A stretch of 64,000 bases of DNA from Acetobacter malorum (GCF_001580615.1 NZ_LHZC01000046.1:51956-115955), one strand, 5' to 3'. Numbered from the stretch's first letter, positions 26,987 through 35,719 are shown. The notes: generated by a model from the letters alone, not told the origin. Translations and numbers: made by a program.

Positions 26987-27391
26987 ATGACCATGAACTT
27001 CAAATGGGACGTCGATTCAGACAATATCAGAGAATTCAGTAACTTGCTGGGTTTCAGGCAACTGAGCCAGGATGATGTTTCTCTTATCTCACCAGATCTT
27101 CTGGAAATGGAGATCGTCCACTGGACAATGACAGGCAAGGCCCCCGAGCGGGTGGCTCTGAGTCATGGGGTCGCTTTCGATTTCGATGGAAACACAGCTT
27201 TGGATGAAGGCGGGCCAATCGCGACGCGTGCGACCAGAGTGAAAAACTACATTGATACAGTTGTCGCCGAAGAAGTGAATGATGAGAACGGGATAATCTT
27301 GACGCGTGTGACCACGGTGAGAGACTACATTGAGTCCGTACTTGGCCTCAATATCCCTGATCCACCATCGACAGCCCCAGAACCCTCATGA
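26987..27391 (+). CDS. Small tailed cargo protein with an internal repeat
   Basis: The product has 134 residues. The C-terminal half contains an internal duplication: TRATRVKNYIDTVV and TRVTTVRDYIESVL. It ends PPSTAPEPS, a relaxed proline tail. The ATG at 26987 follows gagggaaaaaactg. Function unknown. Confidence 0.65.
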   Translation: MTMNFKWDVDSDNIREFSNLLGFRQLSQDDVSLISPDLLEMEIVHWTMTGKAPERVALSHGVAFDFDGNTALDEGGPIATRATRVKNYIDTVVAEEVNDENGIILTRVTTVRDYIESVLGLNIPDPPSTAPEPS

Positions 27392-27411
27392 TCAACCTGA
27401 TGTCGCCCTCT

Positions 27412-27437
27412 CAGGCCTCTCCATTTGTAGAGGCCTG
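27412..27437 (+). terminator. Hairpin between convergent genes
   Basis: CAGGCCTCT and AGAGGCCTG form a perfect 9-bp stem with an 8-base loop, 20 bases after the stop of the preceding gene. No T-run. Confidence 0.5.
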
Positions 27438-27527
27438 CCACACATCAACCACCTGCCGGGGTAGGTGCCAGTCCGATCTGAAGTGGGGGGTATCGCCAGA
27501 CAGATTATCGTTCATCCTTTGCAGCGC

Positions 27528-28544
27528 TCATGGCAGAGGGCCGTGATCTTCATTACTGAAGTCCATTGCATCATCAACCTCCTCTTGAGGGGTTGGTCCA
27601 TCCCTGTCAGCAACGATAGGCAGTCGCGCGCCATCTGCACGAAAAAGGGGAGCGACCTGCCACTGTTCGAGTTTTTCTCTGAAAAACGGTAGGGATCTCT
27701 CACAAGAGGATATGGACTGCATGAGGGAGTATGCACGCTCTTTCTCAGCAGCCTCCCACCTGGGATGGTCTCTCGTTATTTCGACGTGAGGGAAGGGTGC
27801 GTGTCGAGTTTCTGGCACAGAAAGGACTGTCCAGCCTGGACGGCCGCTCAACCGGTGCCGGGCATCTGATAAAGCCTTCTCCAGCAACTTGATCTCGTAA
27901 GAGACCCCTTCAGGAGACCGCTCGTATGGCGAGAAGTCTATCCCATGGCAACTCGCGCTCTGCCCTCCGGCATAGGGCCGCACATACCCATGGTGTGCCA
28001 TCCGCCCGGAAGGCATTACCGCCTGATTGCTGAAGCAGCACGGGCACGTTCCACGAATTTGATGAGGGTTCGACGGAGGTGGCGCAGGCCTTGGCACTCG
28101 ACCTTTCACGACCACCTTACCCAAATTTTGCACTGCAATGGCCATCTCACTGAGCTCAGACTCAAATGACTGGATAGCCTCGAAAGCTGGGCCTGACGCA
28201 CCTCGCGCGCGCGCCGTATCGATTTTCTTTCTTAAGAACCGGACTTCGTTTAAGCTCGACAGAGTGATGTCATCGTAGAGCTGGTTCGTCGCGTGATCGC
28301 ATTGCTTGTATTTCCCAGCATAAAAGAACGGCTCGCCGGCGGTCGCAGCCCATGCGCGGGAAACAGCCTGGTTGAGAACGCTTTTCGCTTCCTTGTAATC
28401 TGTATTCCTGATCGAACCGTTTTCTTTGGCTTCGAGAACCACCCTCAGTGCCTCTTCAAGCCTCCTCGCGCCGTTACCTCCGGCACCAGCGCCATATCGC
28501 ATCAAAATCGGGAATTCTGCTGCACTCATCGCAATGCTCTTCAT
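27528..28544 (-). CDS. Tailed cargo protein with zinc-ribbon-like centre
   Basis: The product has 338 residues. A helical N-terminal half (RRLEEALRVVLEAKENG...) is followed by GTCPCCFSNQAVMPSGRMAHHGYVRPYAGG and SASCHGIDFSPYE, a CxCC plus H/C arrangement that looks like a zinc ribbon. A second helical region follows. It ends FSNEDHGPLP, an acidic stretch with P-x-P. Such ribbons are common in phage and plasmid DNA-associated proteins, but I cannot name a family. Confidence 0.65.
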   Translation of the reverse strand: MKSIAMSAAEFPILMRYGAGAGGNGARRLEEALRVVLEAKENGSIRNTDYKEAKSVLNQAVSRAWAATAGEPFFYAGKYKQCDHATNQLYDDITLSSLNEVRFLRKKIDTARARGASGPAFEAIQSFESELSEMAIAVQNLGKVVVKGRVPRPAPPPSNPHQIRGTCPCCFSNQAVMPSGRMAHHGYVRPYAGGQSASCHGIDFSPYERSPEGVSYEIKLLEKALSDARHRLSGRPGWTVLSVPETRHAPFPHVEITRDHPRWEAAEKERAYSLMQSISSCERSLPFFREKLEQWQVAPLFRADGARLPIVADRDGPTPQEEVDDAMDFSNEDHGPLP

Positions 28545-28584
28545 GGAACAATCTACCTTGGATCTACCTGGTGCGTTCCGAGGC

Positions 28585-29391
28585 TCAAAGGGTTAGGCCT
28601 GGCAGATCATTCTCAGGCTCGGGAGCCTGTAGAGTAGGGACGATGGCATTTTCCAGCCAGCTCGGAATGTCCTGGTGGATATGATACTCACCCGGATCGC
28701 TACCAATGTCTGACAGGATGATTGAGGCCGGCTTTTCTCCGCATTTACGCAGGCAGGGGGTAGATCCGTCCAGAAAGGCTACGGTCGCGACCCACTCGTA
28801 ATCATGATCGTCCCCTAATGCGGATTGAATGACCTTGTGGCAGCCTGCTGAAGCCAGGTCGCTCCATGGCGCTTTAGAGTATCGATGGCAGAAGTCGCTC
28901 TCAATCCCATCCGCTGCATCGCAGGATATAACCGCGTCGAAGTCGCAGGCCCGCAGGAGTTCGCCTAAGATCATCTCGCGCTGACTAGCAAACATGTCGA
29001 GAGGTAAGGCGTCGAGATCATCGTGTAGCACGCGAAGCCATGTGGCTCCCTTTGCCTGCCCACCATAGTAGAAATTGCTTCCACATAGATCCAGGAATGC
29101 CTGTGGTTTCAACAACCCTCGGGAGCGCAGATGCTCAGCGATGGTCTCAATATGCTCCTCCGAGATCGGACAGTTGTGACGCCCCTCAGACCAACGTCCG
29201 TCCAGAATAGACGTGCTGTCCTCTCCATGACCGGAGAAGCGATACACGGCACCATCAGGGCCTGCGTACAGAGCCGCCACACCAGGATCTGGGGTGGTGA
29301 AGAATGATTTCAGGCGCGCGCCGGGCTTCCCTGTAACTTTGAAGCCGTCGTCAAACAGGCCTTTGTGCGGGGAGCCGTGGTAGAGAAACAT
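28585..29391 (-). CDS. Putative ADP-ribosyltransferase-fold cargo protein
   Basis: The first 55 residues, MFLYHGSPHKG...SFFTTPDPGVAALYAGPDGAVYRF, follow the pattern of the H-Y class of ADP-ribosyltransferase-like domains found in polyvalent proteins: YHG for nicotinamide-ribose binding, then a FTT-DPxxAxxYAG helix. The rest (~210 residues) is unique, with several Cys. It ends APEPENDLPGLTL, where an acidic/proline stretch is followed by GLTL, a diverged tail. The third catalytic residue cannot be fixed by eye. Neighbours on both sides are tailed genes. Confidence 0.55.
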   Translation of the reverse strand: MFLYHGSPHKGLFDDGFKVTGKPGARLKSFFTTPDPGVAALYAGPDGAVYRFSGHGEDSTSILDGRWSEGRHNCPISEEHIETIAEHLRSRGLLKPQAFLDLCGSNFYYGGQAKGATWLRVLHDDLDALPLDMFASQREMILGELLRACDFDAVISCDAADGIESDFCHRYSKAPWSDLASAGCHKVIQSALGDDHDYEWVATVAFLDGSTPCLRKCGEKPASIILSDIGSDPGEYHIHQDIPSWLENAIVPTLQAPEPENDLPGLTL

Positions 29392-29406
29392 GATCTGACG
29401 CCTCTA

Positions 29407-30105
29407 TCAACAGGCCGGCCCAGGCTCTGTGCCGCCAGGCTCGGAAATCGTGATTTGGGAACCGCGAAGGTCAATGTGCTCGCCCATTCTGTCGAGCAGA
29501 CGCGGTGAAACGGTAAGGCCCTCACACTTCCGGGCAATAATTTCGGAGGCGCTGACATCATCACCCAATTCGAGGCCGCGAGTATCGCTGACGTCCAACT
29601 CCCCATCGACGGTCATGGGTGAGGGAAGGGTTTGCAGGCCGGTACAGCCCATAAGTCTGAGGTGACCATTCACGTGATGCCAGGGTATAGCGGTCAATGC
29701 ATGGCAGACGGTGATGCTAACGCTCCTGGCGACCTGAACAGTATCCGGGATGCTTGCAAGGTTTCCACACAGCGCGATCCACAGAGAATTGGCTTTCAGA
29801 GTGTTGCTGACCTCATGAAGTCGAGGGCAAAAAACCACTCTGAGCATTCCATGGATGTTTGCGTCGCCTATTTTTTTCAGTGCCGGACAGTCTGTTAAGC
29901 TGACACCCTCTTTGACGATCAGCCCATCCGGGGTCTCGACAAGATTAGAGCAGTCGTCCAGAAAAAGTTGCCCGTCAACGGTCATATCTCTGGGGAGGGT
30001 ACGGATACCGCTCTGTCCACTGAAGTCCACGCTGCCGTTGGCCAAAAAGGCGGAGGGAAATGCCTCCCTCAGTTCGGCAATAGTCTTGAAATCTTTGGCC
30101 TGCAT
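29407..30105 (-). CDS. LRR-like cargo protein, first of a tandem trio
   Basis: The product has 232 residues. The N-terminal module (MQAKDFKTIAELREAFPSAF) is followed by LRR-type repeats with the CxxLxxIP pattern and the family cap LTVSPRLLDRMGEHIDL. The tail is EPGGTEPGPAC. It is closely related to the genes at 30150-30862 (broken) and 31044-31745; the three arose by tandem duplication. I prefer the ATG at 30105, with AAGGG ~11 bases upstream, over the in-frame GTG at 30114. Confidence 0.75.
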   Translation of the reverse strand: MQAKDFKTIAELREAFPSAFLANGSVDFSGQSGIRTLPRDMTVDGQLFLDDCSNLVETPDGLIVKEGVSLTDCPALKKIGDANIHGMLRVVFCPRLHEVSNTLKANSLWIALCGNLASIPDTVQVARSVSITVCHALTAIPWHHVNGHLRLMGCTGLQTLPSPMTVDGELDVSDTRGLELGDDVSASEIIARKCEGLTVSPRLLDRMGEHIDLRGSQITISEPGGTEPGPAC

Positions 30106-30149
30106 TTCACTCACACCCTTCTCATATGCCTATCATCGCCCCCGGACCG

Positions 30150-30862
30150 TTAGCCGGGACCTGGAGCCGGCTCCTCTGCGATGGACGGGGCGGTGACAGT
30201 GTATTCAGACCCATCCAGATCTATGTTGCCCTGCATCCGTTCGATCAGACCTTCAGAGACGGTAAGCCCTTCGCATCGGCGAGCAAAAATCAGTGGAGAA
30301 GTTACGTCATCACGCAGTTCCAGCCCCCGCGTGCCGCTAATATCAAGGCATCCCGCTACCGAGAATGGAGAGGGCAGATCACTCAGGGATGTGCAGCCCA
30401 CAGCACTGAAGGTACCTCTGACAGTTTCCCAAGGTCCCAAGGCACCTCCTTAAGCTCCGGACAGAATGACAAACTTACACTCCGTTCCACCCGTACTGTG
30501 GGTGGGATGTGAGACAAACTTGCGCAATAAATAATCAGTAGTTCGCCTGACTTCAGATCCGGGCTTATTTCATGCAGGCGTCCGCATGCCGTCACTTGAA
30601 AGCTGCCTGTGACTTCTGCCTTCCCGATTTTTTCGAGAGAGTGGCAACCGCTGATACATGCCCATCCTTTAACCTTCAGTCCGTCAGGGGTCTCAATGAG
30701 GTCAGGACAATCATCAAGGATCAGATGTCGTTCGACCGTCATATCTCTGGGAATCGTGCGAATGCCCCGCTTTCTGCTCAGGTCAACGGTACCGTCAGCC
30801 AAGAATGCGGAGGGAAATGCCTCCCTTAACTCTGCAACAGTCTTGAAATCCCTGGCTTGCAT
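30150..30862 (-). pseudogene. LRR-like cargo gene broken by an 8-bp tandem duplication
   Basis: It starts MQARDFKTVAELREAFPSAF and runs in frame to ...PELKEVPW. Both neighbours then continue into a GxFxAVGCT segment; here that segment (RGTFSAVGCTSLSDLPS, down to the tail AEEPAPGPG) is in another frame. The cause is visible: TCCCAAGG occurs twice back to back at 30427-30442. Removing one copy restores ...VPWETVRGTFSAVGC. The shifted frame ends prematurely at about 30383. The rest of both halves is well conserved, so the break is recent or switchable. Confidence 0.85.
30427..30442. repeat. 8-bp tandem duplication causing a frameshift
   Basis: TCCCAAGG TCCCAAGG on the plus strand. One copy is expected from alignment to the two intact neighbouring paralogs. 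It could be gained or lost by slipped-strand replication. Confidence 0.9.
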
Positions 30863-31043
30863 TTCACTCGTGCCTCTCGTGTTTTCTCGGGAAAGTATGG
30901 GAGGCAGTGATGCAAGCTACAAATTATTGCGTTGGGGCGCGACCTATTCCACTCCAATCCCACTCCAATCCACCCCTCCGCACTGTGGCGGTGTTGAAAA
31001 GGTTTCTGCTGCACGCAGCTTATCAAGATGACTGCCCAATCCG

Positions 31044-31745
31044 TCATGCGGGACCAGGAGAGAACTCTTCAGTCGGAGGTGCCGTGAGAGTGTATTCGGA
31101 GCCAGTCAGATCTATGTCGCCAGACAGTCGCGCAACAAGGCCCTCTGAGACTTTGAGATCTTTACACCGCCGAGCAATTATCCGACCGCATATCACGTCG
31201 TCACGCAATTCTAAGCCATGTGTGCTGCTGATATCTATGAAGCTTTCTACAGAGAACTGAGAGGGAAGGTCGTTCAGTCCGGTGCATCCTACCGCGTTGA
31301 AATAGCCCTTGATCTCTTCCCATGGAACGGCGTTAAGCCCGGTACAATACGACAAGCTGACGCTTCCCCTCACTCTTACTGCGGGAGAGATGTATTCCAG
31401 ATTGGCGCAATGGAATAATATGAGTCCGCCGACCGCGACGTCTGGACTGATCTCATCCAAACTGTCGCATCTTGCTATGGAAAGATCCTGCCGGACGTTT
31501 GCTTGTCCTATCCTTACGAGAGAATTGCAGCGGCCTCCACGCATTGAACCCATAACTTCCAGGCCGTCTGGCGTTTCAAGAAGGTCTGAGCATCCGTCAA
31601 ATCTCAGATCCCCCTCCACAATCATATTACGGGGGAGGGTGCGAATACCGCTCTGTCCGGAAAGGTTTAGCGTACCGTCAACCATGAATGCGGAGGGAAA
31701 TGCATCCCTAAGTTCGGCAACAGTCTCGAAATCTCTGGCCTGCAT
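31044..31745 (-). CDS. LRR-like cargo protein, third of the tandem trio
   Basis: The product has 233 residues with the same architecture as its neighbours: MQARDFETVAELRDAFPSAF, repeats such as LRFDGCSDLLETPDGLEV and LFHCANLEYISPAVRV, the cap LKVSEGLVARLSGDIDL, and the tail PTEEFSPGPA. The ATG at 31745 has AAAAGG about nine bases upstream (an in-frame GTG at 31754 is the alternative). Intact, it is the best guide to the broken copy at 30150-30862. Confidence 0.8.
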   Translation of the reverse strand: MQARDFETVAELRDAFPSAFMVDGTLNLSGQSGIRTLPRNMIVEGDLRFDGCSDLLETPDGLEVMGSMRGGRCNSLVRIGQANVRQDLSIARCDSLDEISPDVAVGGLILFHCANLEYISPAVRVRGSVSLSYCTGLNAVPWEEIKGYFNAVGCTGLNDLPSQFSVESFIDISSTHGLELRDDVICGRIIARRCKDLKVSEGLVARLSGDIDLTGSEYTLTAPPTEEFSPGPA

Positions 31746-31828
31746 TTCAGTCACCTTTTCTTCATATCATCAGAAGAATGTTGAGAGCGGGCGTGATATA
31801 TCTGCGAGCAGGGCCGTAAGATTGAGCG

Positions 31829-32170
31829 TCAGAAATCATCATCAATCTCAGTTGGTTTCCCTGAAATACGGGAAGGGAAGATCGCATTGATTTCTTTGCC
31901 CCGCTCGAAACGCGTAATGGCCGTTGGAGGGCCTCCGAATACATCCAGCCCAACCATATGAGCCGCCTCAAGGACGTGCCCTATAGCCACAGTAGGTTTC
32001 CCACCTTCAATGGCGACGATTGTCAGTCTGGAACAACCAGTTCGGGAGGCAAGCTCTGCCTGAGTCCACCCCTTTTTCTTGCGGCCTACTTTAATCTCCA
32101 TGGCCAGCGCGCCGACACCATGTCTCGTTGTTCGCGTCAAATGGTCAAAACCTCGCTTCTCTTTTTGCAC
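31829..32170 (-). CDS. XRE-family HTH regulator, HipB-like, without an adjacent toxin
   Basis: The product has 113 residues. MEIKVGRKKKGWTQAELASRTGCSRLTIVAIEGGKPTVAIGHVLEAAHMVGLDV is a Cro/C1-type helix-turn-helix with the HipB-like layout. It ends TEIDDDF. The GTG at 32170 follows GGAGA. No hipA is adjacent; its neighbours are tailed cargo. A perfect 12-bp inverted repeat (32180-32216) lies directly upstream, the probable autoregulatory operator. It may control nearby cargo genes. Confidence 0.8.
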   Translation of the reverse strand: MQKEKRGFDHLTRTTRHGVGALAMEIKVGRKKKGWTQAELASRTGCSRLTIVAIEGGKPTVAIGHVLEAAHMVGLDVFGGPPTAITRFERGKEINAIFPSRISGKPTEIDDDF

Positions 32171-32179
32171 TCATGTCTC

Positions 32180-32216
32180 CTATGGCATACCTAAATCGTG
32201 TTTGGGTATGCCATAG
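32180..32216. promoter_or_regulatory. 12-bp inverted repeat, probable operator
   Basis: CTATGGCATACC and GGTATGCCATAG are exact complements separated by 13 bases, 9 bases upstream of the XRE regulator's start. Spacing between arm centres (25 bases) suits two dimer half-sites or two adjacent sites. Confidence 0.7.
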
Positions 32217-32258
32217 CAGACTTTCAGGAGATCGGCGAGGATATGGGGAAAGGGTGAT

Positions 32259-32843
32259 TTAGACGGGGGAGGGGCCGTCCATTTCTTCGGTCCACTCGGC
32301 GGCGCTTTCCATATCCATCAGCAGAGCGTCAGTCATCAGGCCGGGAACATCCAAATCGACCTGCGGGTATTCTCCATAGGCGTAGGAGCGAATGACGGCG
32401 CAAAGGCAAGGGAGTTGCTCAAACTCGCGAACAAGCTCTTCCTGATCAATCCCGGACAGTTCGGAGTCAGCAACACCAATGAGCTTTTCATACAGCTTAT
32501 TGGCAGAGTCTTTGATGTCGCCCGCAATGCGCAGGCGATCTTGCAGTTCTGCTTTTCGCTCTGTCTCATTGCTGGCCGAAATCGGAGGCAGCCCCTCATA
32601 GCCTGAAACTGCGATCCCAACAGCATCAGGAGTCATCCCTCCAATGGTGGGGCGTTTATTCGCCGGTAAGCCATCGGCACTACCTGATAGATAGGCCAGG
32701 CTGATAATGTGGCCGTCAGCATTATCATGGCCTTTGCAGAGCGCGGCGAAATCTTTGCAAGCGATCCGTTTTGCATCGTTTACAAGCTCGCGAGCTTCTT
32801 GCTCCAGCGCGACAAGATGTGGGTTCAGTTGGTTGTCAGACAT
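32259..32843 (-). CDS. Tailed cargo protein (194 residues)
   Basis: The ATG at 32843 has AGAGGAAG upstream. The helical, acidic protein shows KDFAALCKGHDNADGHIISLAYLSG and LYEKLIGVADSELSGIDQEELVREFEQLP. It ends WTEEMDGPSPV, an acidic-GPSP tail plus one residue. No family recognised. It is divergent from nothing convincing on its right (next ~380 bases). Confidence 0.7.
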   Translation of the reverse strand: MSDNQLNPHLVALEQEARELVNDAKRIACKDFAALCKGHDNADGHIISLAYLSGSADGLPANKRPTIGGMTPDAVGIAVSGYEGLPPISASNETERKAELQDRLRIAGDIKDSANKLYEKLIGVADSELSGIDQEELVREFEQLPCLCAVIRSYAYGEYPQVDLDVPGLMTDALLMDMESAAEWTEEMDGPSPV

Positions 32844-33223
32844 GCTCGGACTTCCTCTTTTCCAGTGACAAGAGGCTACCTGGTCCAGATGCAAGATACT
32901 ATTCCAGAGATACCTTCACAGTTGAGGGTATTAGCAATTGGAGCTATCAATGGCGAAGGTTGCAGTGATGCGCCGCTGCCAGAGCTCACGCTGAAAGGCG
33001 TGAGCTACTGTGTTCTTCTGCGATCAACAAGGCGGCATGAGAGCACAAAAAAACCAAACCGTGCATATTGCAGAGGGCTTGGCCATGTTGGTTTTGAGGG
33101 CATGGGAAACCATATTCCCAGCCAGCACTGGAGCATACACATCAAGAGTGGTTTTCTTCCGTGAGGTGCCTCCAGTCGCCGCTTGATGCCTTAGATCCCG
33201 CTGAAGGCTCTTCGATATGGAAC
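32844..33223. other. Intergenic region with a perfect 9-bp hairpin
   Basis: I see no convincing gene. A plus-strand open frame from 32889 lacks a ribosome binding site and protein-like composition. AGCTCACGC (32983-32991) and GCGTGAGCT (32998-33006) form a hairpin with a 6-base loop and no T-run. The region separates two minus-strand genes. Confidence 0.5.
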
Positions 33224-33688
33224 TCAGACGTCAGCGAGCCATCCGCGCAGTTGTTTCCGGTGGAAGCCAATCCCCGGACCATCTGTCTCAGCGATATCAG
33301 AACCTGCCTGAATTACCCTCCGCATAACCTCTCTGTAGGCCTGGCCGCCCGCGAGCAGGATCTTATGGGCTTTCCCCGTCGCATCCCGGAATGCGTTATG
33401 GTTCGACGTTGGCAGGCGAACAAGCTCCTGACCGCGCTTGGTAGTCAGCAACTGCTCATAGGAGGAGATGGGAAGATCGGCGCGATGAAACCCATATTTG
33501 GCAGACAGAAACCAGATATCCAGTCGGTCTTTCTGCTCGGCGGTTAAATCGGAAAGGGCATTACGCAGAGTGCGCCACATAGGCCCATCATACCGGTCGA
33601 TCGCGAGCATCCTGCCAGCGTTATCTTTCTTTGTTGCTGAGCAGGCAAGGACAAGCATATGCGTCTTCAAATTTGAAGTTTTTCCCAT
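33224..33688 (-). CDS. DUF6884/YaaA-like protein
   Basis: The product has 154 residues. MLVLACSATKKDNAGRMLAIDRYDGPMWRTLRN and LDIWFLSAKYGFHRADLPISSYEQ match the family in which a CSxxK motif, a YxGPxWxxLR helix and an LSAKYGLL-type strand recur, related to the DUF6884 and YaaA folds. Often found in phages and mobile elements; the activity is not established. It ends GWLADV, without the tail. The start at 33688 could be moved to the internal Met at 33658. Confidence 0.7.
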   Translation of the reverse strand: MGKTSNLKTHMLVLACSATKKDNAGRMLAIDRYDGPMWRTLRNALSDLTAEQKDRLDIWFLSAKYGFHRADLPISSYEQLLTTKRGQELVRLPTSNHNAFRDATGKAHKILLAGGQAYREVMRRVIQAGSDIAETDGPGIGFHRKQLRGWLADV

Positions 33689-33879
33689 GAAAATGAGAAC
33701 CTTATATCTGTCGTTTGATGTTGAATTATTATAATTCCCTTTTATATGAATGTAAAATTAAAAACAAGTATCAGACAGGGGCGGGAGGAAACGGGCAAAC
33801 CCCTGCAAAACTGTCCTTTGCATCGGCCCGCCATTACCCTGACCTTTAACGATTAAACTGTGCCAGAAAGGACAGTGTC

Positions 33880-34194
33880 TTGAAGATCACCTTCTCACCG
33901 ATACAGCATGCGATTGATCTCATCGATCAGATTGCCGCAGATCCATCCGACCCAAGGCACGCCGCTGCCACGGCCGTCATGAAAGAAATGGAAGAAGCCA
34001 TTGCTCCTCCCGCTCTTACCGCGGCTGTAGGAGGTAACGATGAACTTGAGGTAGACAGTGGCACCTTTATGAGCCACACCGACGAGGGCGCATGGGTGCA
34101 AACGTGGACGTGGGTTCCGCGTGATCGTGTGCCAGAGCTTTACCCAGATGATGGCGAACCAGAGCCTTCTGATGAAGAAAGCCCTGAACCTTAA
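33880..34194 (+). CDS. Small tailed cargo protein (104 residues)
   Basis: A TTG at 33880 has AGGA eight bases upstream. A helical first half (QHAIDLIDQIAADPSDPRHAAATAVMKEMEEAI) is followed by a Trp-rich strand (AWVQTWTWVPRDRVPELY). It ends GEPEPSDEESPEP, a perfect tail. Unknown function. Confidence 0.7.
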   Translation: MKITFSPIQHAIDLIDQIAADPSDPRHAAATAVMKEMEEAIAPPALTAAVGGNDELEVDSGTFMSHTDEGAWVQTWTWVPRDRVPELYPDDGEPEPSDEESPEP

Positions 34195-34274
34195 TCTCAC
34201 GCGAATTGCAGCAGTAAGGCGGCCTGGACGCCACTATCACCTTGATTACAAGAGAGGTGGCGTCAGGCGGTCCA

Positions 34275-34607
34275 TTAAGGTGCGGGGGGTTCCGCTTCTG
34301 TTGAGGTTGAGGCGGGGACGAAGTCGGGGAAATCCCGCTGCAGCAAGACCGCGACCTCAGGATCATTGACAGATGCGGCCTTGAGTTCATCCAGCTTGTC
34401 GCCCCGAGCACGAGCGGCTAAAGCTTCAGGTTCCGCAACACACTCTTTTATCGCCTGGGCTGCAGCCTCACGCGACGAAAAGAGATATGGCGTTCTCGTG
34501 CCATCCGGGGCTTCCTCTCCCCAAACAGCAATCATCTGCCCATCGGATGAAAGGGGGCAGATGACGAATTGCTCGTCGACTTCCGACAAATTGGTGGGGA
34601 TGGGCAT
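34275..34607 (-). CDS. Tailed cargo protein, tandem family C copy 1
   Basis: The product has 110 residues from the ATG at 34607 (GAGGACC upstream); the longer open frame does not align to its paralogs. GQMIAVWGEEAPDGTRTPYLFSSREAAAQAI aligns with the genes at 34773-35102 and 35226-35555. A helix, then VNDPEVAVLLQRDFPDFV, then the tail EAEPPAP follow. Most diverged of the three copies. Confidence 0.75.
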   Translation of the reverse strand: MPIPTNLSEVDEQFVICPLSSDGQMIAVWGEEAPDGTRTPYLFSSREAAAQAIKECVAEPEALAARARGDKLDELKAASVNDPEVAVLLQRDFPDFVPASTSTEAEPPAP

Positions 34608-34772
34608 TTTGGTCCTCGTGGTGGCAGTTTCTGGCAAGATTGCCTTGCACGAGGGAGTGTAAACAATATCCCTTGCAACGGACAGTTCTCGGGCTAGAGC
34701 GCAACCAGCGCCCGACCCGAACGTCTCCGTCGATGGTTCATGTGGCGGCGACTGGGCCACCACATTTTACCT

Positions 34773-35102
34773 TCATAGCGTCGGCTGATCCTCAGCGGAG
34801 ATGCTGGGCGCATCTTGCGCAAGGTCCGGGAATTCTTCGAGAAGCATCGCAGCAATTATTGGATCGGTTGAGTCCAGGACTTTGAAGTCATCCGCGTCAA
34901 ATGCCGAGGTTAAATTGCCAGCTAAGTGTTCAATTTTTGAATCGGTGACCACTTCATTGATCTCAGCTTGAGCCTCTGCTTCTGAATCGAACCTCTGAGG
35001 CATATACCGACCATCATTTTGATCCTCACCCCAGACCCCAACAATTCTATCATGAAGAGAGACATTTCCGACGACGTATCGACCTTCAGGTTGATTGGAC
35101 AT
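34773..35102 (-). CDS. Tailed cargo protein, tandem family C copy 2
   Basis: The product has 109 residues. GRYVVGNVSLHDRIVGVWGEDQNDGRYMPQRFDSEAEAQAEI and STDPIIAAMLLEEFPDLAQDAPS align closely with copy 3. It ends SAEDQPTL, the tail with Leu in place of the final Pro. The ATG at 35102 has GGAG ten bases upstream. Flanking non-coding DNA is also duplicated (similar blocks before 34773 and before 35226). Confidence 0.8.
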   Translation of the reverse strand: MSNQPEGRYVVGNVSLHDRIVGVWGEDQNDGRYMPQRFDSEAEAQAEINEVVTDSKIEHLAGNLTSAFDADDFKVLDSTDPIIAAMLLEEFPDLAQDAPSISAEDQPTL

Positions 35103-35225
35103 TCTTAACTCCGGATTTGCTTCAAGCGATGCCCGTTAAGCTTGCATATGGACACGCAAGGAACAATTCCACGCATCGAGAGGAATTGGCTATCGTGGCG
35201 GCAACTGGGCCGCCACATTTTAACC

Positions 35226-35555
35226 TCATGGTGTCGGCTGTTCTTCAGGGGAGACACTGGGTGCGTCTTGCACAAGATCAGGGAACGCCTCATCAAGCAT
35301 AGTCGCTATTACTGGGTCAGAAGCATCCACAACCGTGAAATCATCAATCGAAGAGGGGGAGGCCATATCGCCGCGGCGGTAGGCTTCCATCGTCTTGTCT
35401 GCCATCTCGCGTATCGCAGCGTTGGCTTCATTTTCAGAATCAAACCGTCTTGGTAAATGGCGACCGTCATCAAGATCTTCGCCCCAAAAGCCGGTAACAG
35501 TGTCATCGCAAGAAAGGGAGCCTACGGCATATCTCCCGTTAGTTTGCTGGCTCAT
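35226..35555 (-). CDS. Tailed cargo protein, tandem family C copy 3
   Basis: The product has 109 residues. GRYAVGSLSCDDTVTGFWGEDLDDGRHLPRRFDSENEANAAI and SDPVIATMLDEAFPDLVQDAPS are shared with copy 2; the end is SPEEQPTP. The start MSQQTNG (35555) matches MSNQPEG of copy 2; an in-frame Met at 35570 is unlikely. Confidence 0.8.
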   Translation of the reverse strand: MSQQTNGRYAVGSLSCDDTVTGFWGEDLDDGRHLPRRFDSENEANAAIREMADKTMEAYRRGDMASPSSIDDFTVVDASDPVIATMLDEAFPDLVQDAPSVSPEEQPTP

Positions 35556-35623
35556 CACATTGCCTCTCAATGATTAGTGTGCAGCTTAACGTAGCGCTCG
35601 CGCATGGAAAGGAGGAATGCTTT

Positions 35624-35719
35624 ATGACCTATGGCTGCGACCAAATTACAAAGAAGATCAACGAGACCTGGGATGCTGTCGAGCGCGCCGAGCGGCAAGC
35701 AGCACCTGAAAGCGTATAA
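35624..35719 (+). CDS. Possible 31-residue small protein
   Basis: The ATG at 35624 is preceded by a very strong ribosome binding site (aaaggagg, nine bases upstream), and 31 codons follow (helical, acidic: KKINETWDAVERAERQAA) to TAA. The stop lies inside a palindromic element (35714-35725). No homolog known to me; coding status rests mainly on the strong ribosome binding site. Confidence 0.4.
   Translation: MTYGCDQITKKINETWDAVERAERQAAPESV

Noticed and set aside
30609..31031. Plus-strand frames across the LRR trio
   Set aside because: Shadows of the conserved minus-strand paralogs.
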